Below the pieces are notes generated by a model. That model ran no database searches. It had not been told where the DNA came from and saw only the letters and a list, made by a program, of their open reading frames with translations. A program made the translations under genes and the position numbers. 8,416 bases of DNA from Prosthecobacter sp. (lineage in GTDB: Bacteria; Verrucomicrobiota; Verrucomicrobiia; Verrucomicrobiales; Verrucomicrobiaceae). This document shows positions 1 to 6,200 of this stretch, piece by piece (within the stretch, counting starts at the first letter, position 1; every line of letters starts with the position of its first letter). The stretch lies in the NCBI GenBank assembly GCA_020216965.1, contig JAIWOJ010000067.1:1-8416 (forward strand), read 5' to 3'.

Positions 1-200
1 TTCGCTCCTGCCTGGATCTGGATGACGTCAGAGCCTATGCCGCTGGTTTTGGATAATACCAGCCATCGGGCGCTGCTGGTCGCCGTCCAGGCTGAGGACT
101 GCCCTGTGCGTGCCGTCAAGGTGAGCTGCGCGCTGGCCGCCGTGGGATGTTCCACTTTCAGCAGCTCTAGCCACGCTGGGCTGGTGAGCATGTCCGGCTC
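1..200 (-). other. Ig-like unit L, BACON-type, cut by the window edge
   Basis: Residues 2593-2658. It reads 'LKVEHPTAASAQLTLTARTG', then 'SSAWTATSSARWLVLSKTSG' and 'GSDVIQIQA'. The 'W.....ARWL..S.TSG.GS....I' pattern is a good match to a BACON-type domain, often linked to glycan or mucin binding. It directly follows the BACON-like second half of unit K, so it breaks the alternation. The rest lies outside the window. Confidence 0.65.
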
Positions 201-3200
201 CTCCACGGTGAGTTGGATCGGGATGTCCAGTGGCTCAGCGCCTGGCGCATTCCCCTGGAGGCGTAGTTTGGCGCTGTGTTGGCCCAGTGCCAGTGGCTGC
301 GTCTGGAGGGTGATCTGCACCTGGGCCGTGGCAGAGGGCTGGAGGTAGCCGCTCGTGGGGCTCGCAGTCACCCAGTCCAGCGTAGGCGGTAGTGCCACTT
401 GATCTAAAAATGTATCCAAGACCTGGCCTGCCATCTCGGTGCTCACGCGGAGACCGCTCTGCCTGCTAAAGAGTAAGTAATAGAGACGCCCGCCGGATAG
501 GCCATGCACGGTGTGGTCATCGCGGTCCGTGTTGCTGCTGTAGGTGCGGGAAAGGCCGGGTCGGCGCTCGACGATGATGAGATGATTCACGGAAGGATCT
601 CCGGCATCAGACACACTTTTGAAATATGCGACATAGTCACGCCCGCGATGGCTGCGCTCCAGCACATCGGTGGAGGTCGTGCCAGAGCCATCTGCTCCCA
701 GGTTGCCCGTGATGTTGAAGGAGTTCACCTCAGGCCCGAGGTCTGCGGTGAAAAGGAACAGCCCAGGTTGTTTGCAGGTGAAGTAAGAGCCGCCTGTGCC
801 TAGCTGTGGGGCGGTAGCGACTTGTTGGTCACTGTAGGGGATTGAGCTGCCAAGGTTTGTGCCCAAGTCATTGCCCAGATCATACATGTCACTGCCCCCA
901 TCAAGAATGTAGGTGCCGGTGATTCCCTCCTCAAAAAGATACGGGTCTTGGATCTGGGCCAAGATGGCCTGGTGCGCGTTATTGAACCGCAGACGCACAT
1001 CCTCCAGCAAGCCTGCGGGTGTGGACCTATCCGTGATTGATGCCTGCCACAGAAGCGTGGAACCGCCCTCGTTGCGCACCGTTACGGCTGTGCTCAGGGT
1101 CTGCCCTTTTTTCAGAGCCACCTGGATGCCCCCTAGCGGCTGGGCAGCCAGTACAGGAGGTAGCAGCCCCTGGCCTGAGACCCGCAGCACCAGCGTGTTT
1201 GGCAGGGCAGGGGAGGCCGTGGCAAAGCGCAGCTCACCCTGGATCGTTGCTGCCGCTGTCGGGGTGAAAATCACCGAAACTGAGCGGCTGGCACCGACGG
1301 CTAGCGTGAAGGGGAAGGATGTGCCGGTGATGGAAAAGGCTGGGTCGGTGATGGTGCAGCCATCGACGCGCAGCGGGGCATTGCCCACGTTGCTGACCGT
1401 GACCACGCCAGTAGCAGAGCTGCCCACGACTGTGCTACCAAAGGCCAGATCAGCGCGGTTCAGCTCCCCACGCGGCCGTGAATTTACCGTGAGGTTCACC
1501 GGGATATCCTGGTATGGCGTCAGCGGATCATTCCCAGACACACGCATCCATCCTGCATAACTGCCAGGCGGTGTCGTGGCGGTGGTGATGAGGCTCAGCA
1601 GAGGCTCCTGCGCCGTTCCAGCCAGCACCAGGCCAGAGGCAGGGGAGAGCGCTGCTAGAGCTGTGAGGCTGGCGGATGGGGCCGCAGACCAGGATAGCGG
1701 AGCATCGCCCTGATTTTCCACCCTCAGCCCATGCTGGCTGGTGCTACCAGGCTCAAGCGTGGCGGTGATGTCGCCAGAGAGTACCCTCATGACTGGGCCG
1801 CGCAGCCCACGGCCGGTGATGGGCAGCCGCCACTCGGCGCGCCCGTAGGCGTTGGAGGTGATGAGCAGTTCCCCAGGCAGGTCGGAGGCCGCCGTGGGGC
1901 GAAAACGCAATCGAAAGACCGCCACGCCCCCTCGAGGGACTGCCATGGGCAAAGTGGCACCTGTGACCTCGTAGGCAGGGAGGCTGGGCTGGATGGCAGA
2001 GATCAGCAGTGTTTCATTGCCTGGATTCCGTAGGGTGCAGACCAGATCGGAGGAAGTGCCGACAAAAGTCTCCGGAAAATCAAAACGCACGGGAGCCAGC
2101 GTGATCTGTGGGCGTGCTGGTAGGCGCATCGTCACCGGCACATCGACCGCCGCCGTGACGGGGCTATTCGTGGCAAAGCGCAGCACCGTGCTGTAAGTGC
2201 CAGCCAGCAACTGCGCTGGGCTCAGCAGCAGGTCCAGTGAGGCCGTCTGCCCTGTCGTCACACTGCCTGCGGCCTGCCCTAGCAGCAGCCAGTCAGCCGA
2301 TTCCTGATGCACCATCTGGCGCAGAAAAGTGTCCATCAGCAGGCTCAGGGAGGTCTCTGGATAAGACTGGGGGCTGGTTAGGCCGAACATCAGGTAATAC
2401 ACCCGTGTGCGCCCTGTCAGCCCTGTCACCTCATGAAAATCGCTCCCTGGGTTCTCCGCATCAAAGACCTGCGCCAGGCCAGGGCGATCCTCTAGGATGA
2501 TGAGGTGATGCACTGAGGGCACAGGCGTGCCGACCACGCGCTTGTAAAAGCCGCGGTAACTCACCCCTGCCACCACTCGCGTCAGGCTGCCGCCTGTGAC
2601 CCTGGCCGTGCTAGGGGCACCCAGCCCGCCGCTGATGGTAAAGCGGGAGGCACCATCCAGGTCTGCTGCCAGCATCCACAGCGGGCCGCTTTTGCGGGTG
2701 AAATAGCTACCCTGCACCCCGGTCGTGGCTGAGCTAGCCACCACGCCGTCAGCGTAGGCTAGGAACTGTCCTGGGGCGAGGTCTGTCGAGATGCGGTTGC
2801 CCTGCATGAACATGCCCGCACCGCCGTCCGCGATCATGCTGCCCGTGACCCCCTCCGTGAGTGCGTGCGCCGCAGGCAGCAGCCCGGTCAGCAGCGTCGG
2901 TGAAGCCTGTGCCGCCGCTAGCACAGCGGGCAGATCTTTAGCCGGGCCAGTGCCATCCCGTGGGCTGACCGTCCACTCCAGCACGTCTCCGCCCGTGTTT
3001 GTCAGGGAAAGGGTCGCCCCTGCCTCCTCTCCTGGCGGCACCTCCAGGTCCACACGGTTAGGCATGACGCGCAGCAGGGGTGCCTCTGACACGACCGCAG
3101 TCACCGGCAGCCGCACGGGGCGCGCAGGGTCTAGGCTTGTGGTGATGAAAAAGGCATCCGCATAGCGCCCCAGCGTGTTCGTGGTAAAAGTAAAGCCCAC

Positions 3201-6200
3201 ATCCAGCCCCTCCCCAGGCTGCAAGACCACAGGCAGCCCAGCCGCAGCATCCAGCAGAGCCAGGCGTTGGTGGCTGGGGCGGATGGCACGCAGCGTCAGC
3301 GGCAGGTTTCCCGTATTTTCACAGCGAAAGGCAGACTGCTCCACATGCCCAGCCCAGGCCTGTGGTAGGTGGATCTGGCGCGGAGTGAGGGCCAGGGCTG
3401 CCCCGGCGCGGACGGTGATGCGCACGGGCACACGGGTGACTGCGCCCGTATCCGCCCGCGTCAGCAAAACCGCCGCCGTATGGGTGCCAGCAGGCAGCTC
3501 AGCAGAGCGGAGGCGCAGGGCGATCTGGGTGGACTGACGCGGGGCCAGCACCGCAGCCTCACCTTCCAGATCTAGCCAGGGAGTCTCGCTCTCCAGCGCC
3601 ACATCCCAGTCTAGCTCACGATCTCCCGTATTCGTCACCCGTAGCCAGCGCACCAGCTCAGCGCCGGGGGCTAGCGTCAGGCTCATCGTTGTCGGCGCTA
3701 CTGCCAACCTTGGCCCCAGCCGTGCCTGGCCAGTGAGGCGGATGAAAAGCGGCCCCGTGCGTGCATTCGTCGCCACCAGCACCGTACCAGCCAGCCGCCC
3801 CGCAGCCCTAGGCACGAACTGAAAGTCAAGCATCCGCGATTCCCCAGCCGGTATTGAGATGGGAAAACGCGTGGTGATGCGGAAAGCGGAAGAGATCACC
3901 ACCCCTGGCCCCAGCAGCAGCGGGGCGGAGCCATCATTCCATACCGGGATCTGGAATGCCCCCGTCTGCCCCACGGCCAGCTCTTCAGCCTCAAAGGTCG
4001 GTGCATAGCGTGGCAGAGGCAGCGCCTGCACCATGATCTGAATCGGCACCCGCATCACGGGCGTGTCAGGATCATTGGTGGTGAGCACCAGCGTCGTCTC
4101 TTGCTCCCCTGGCCCTGCGGCAGACGCATCCACGAGCACTTTCACCTGCCCAGTGGCACCCGCATTCACTACCCCGGAGATGCCTGGCACCGTGGCCCAC
4201 AGGGGGCTGCCGCCAGCGGCTGCCGTCAGGCTGGCCTGCCGGCGTAGCGGCCCCCGGCCACGGTTCCGCAGGCTAAGGACAGCCGCGGACGTTTCACCCT
4301 CGCGCATGCGCAGGCTGATTCGTGCTGGACTCACCAGCCCATCCGGTGCCCTTTGGCGCTGGCCGCGCAGTGGCACCGCGATGATCGGCCGCAGGGGGTC
4401 ATTGCTCCCCAGCACCAGATCAGCCTGCACCAGCCGCAGCGGTGCCGTCACCGTGAGTGCCACCGCGATCTCCCGTGAACCTCCTGGTGCGAGCGTGAAG
4501 GGCTCCAGCAGAGGCACCTGGAAAAAGCTCGCGTCCGCGCCAGTCACCGTCACACGGTCCACCCGCAGATCCAGCGTGCCGGTGTTTCTCACCACCAGGT
4601 TCATCGTCGTCGGCTGCCCTTCGATCACTGTGCCAAAGTCCAACTCTGCGGCAGACAGTGTCATTTCTGGCGCATCAGCCACATGGAGATCGACAGGCAC
4701 CACACGGGTGCCCTCATCTGGGATGTTGGTCTCAAAAAGGGCGTAAGCTGTCTGGCTGCCCACGGCCGCCTGCGCAGGGTCCAGCCGCAGATCCACCACC
4801 TGGGAGAGCCCCGGTGGCAGCGTGCCAGAGAGCGGGCTGGCAGATAGCCACGCGGGCCCAGCAGCAAGCCCCTCCACCACTTGGTTGGCAAAACGGCGTC
4901 CATCTCCGCTGACAAAATTCGCCTCATCGGTGATCTCATTGCCCGCGAAAAGCATGACCCCTTGGCCCAGCCGCGCCAGCGCCGCATGGGCGCGGCCAGC
5001 CCCTGCCCCTACGAGCACCTGCGCCTGCCCTGCTGCCGTGGCGGAAGCACCCACAGAGACCTGCACCAATCGAGCAATGCCCGCTGTCATCGGGTGTGGG
5101 CGGATGTCTGTGAAGGTCACATCCCGAAAGCCCTCATAGGCCGCCGTGATGCCCGTGCCCTGGAAAAGCTGATTTACCGTCGCCACGGATGCCGCATCAT
5201 CTGCCTCACATAGCAGACCCATGCCCCCTGCCACTCGGGCGCGTGCTTGTGCGATGTCATCTGTGCTCATCGTGCGGATGGCATCATCTACCAGCAGCAC
5301 ATCCACCCCAGCCAGCACCGAGGCCGTCAAGGGCGGCGTCAGCGTCACGATCGCCGCCCCGCGCTCCTGCAGGTCTGCCAGCAGCACCGCACGATCCCAT
5401 GCCGTGGCGATCAGGCCCACCGTCACCCCCGTCAGGCTGCCCAGGGGCGCGTTCAGAGCTGGCAGCCGCTCCTGGTGAGCATCTTTGAAAAAGCAACGCG
5501 GCCCCGTGTCCCCATCCTCCCGGCCAGGTGCGATCACGCGCTCCGGCAGCATCGTTAGCAGCGATGTGGCACCTGAGACCGGGGGTTGGCCCGCTAGGCG
5601 CAGGCTCCACGTCAGCGCGGCACTGCCTTGATTCCGCAGTTCCAGGCGGCGAGTCTCCGCCCGCCCTGTGTAAAGATTCGCCTGCACCATGGGGGGGGAG
5701 ATCGAAAGCTGCGGCCTACCTAGGCTGAAATTCACCCCAGTGCGCCCCGGCGGCACCGTCACGGACACCGGTGCAGAGGTCAAAAGCCCCGCCGCCGCCG
5801 CCGTCGCCTGGTAGGCTCCATCCGTGGCCAGCACGCGGTAGCCTCCATCAGCATCCGTCGTGGCCGTCACCACCGATGGGCCCGCCAGCCGCACCACCGC
5901 CCCAGGGAGCGCTGCCCCAGTCGTCGCATCGGTGACCCGGCCCTCCACATAGGAGGAGGTCAGCAGATAGAGAGACAGCCGCTGCGTCAGCGTGCGCGGC
6001 AGCGTCGTCCCATAGGTCAGCGTGATCTCCAGCTCCTCCGCCAGGGGCGTGGCCGCGCTGGACGCGGAACGCACCTGCAGGGGCATCGGGGCCGTGAAGA
6101 CTGCCCCAGGCTGCAACGTGCCCGCAGGCTGTTCACCACGCAGTACCGTAAAGGCTGAGGCCGCTGCCACTGGCGCGATGCGCACGTTCACATTTTCAGC

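Noticed and set aside
913..1560. Plus-strand open frame of 215 codons
   Set aside because: It is antisense to units J and K of the protease. The composition is low-complexity Ser/Arg/Pro with no known motif.
4063..4746. Plus-strand open frame of 227 codons
   Set aside because: It lies antisense to the Ig-like units B and C of the protease, has no recognisable domain, and the Ser/Arg/Thr-rich product is typical of a shadow frame in GC-rich DNA.
5789..5808. GCC-type triplet repeat as a microsatellite
   Set aside because: It is only a few units long and encodes an Ala run in the carboxypeptidase-regulatory-like domain, normal for GC-rich coding DNA.
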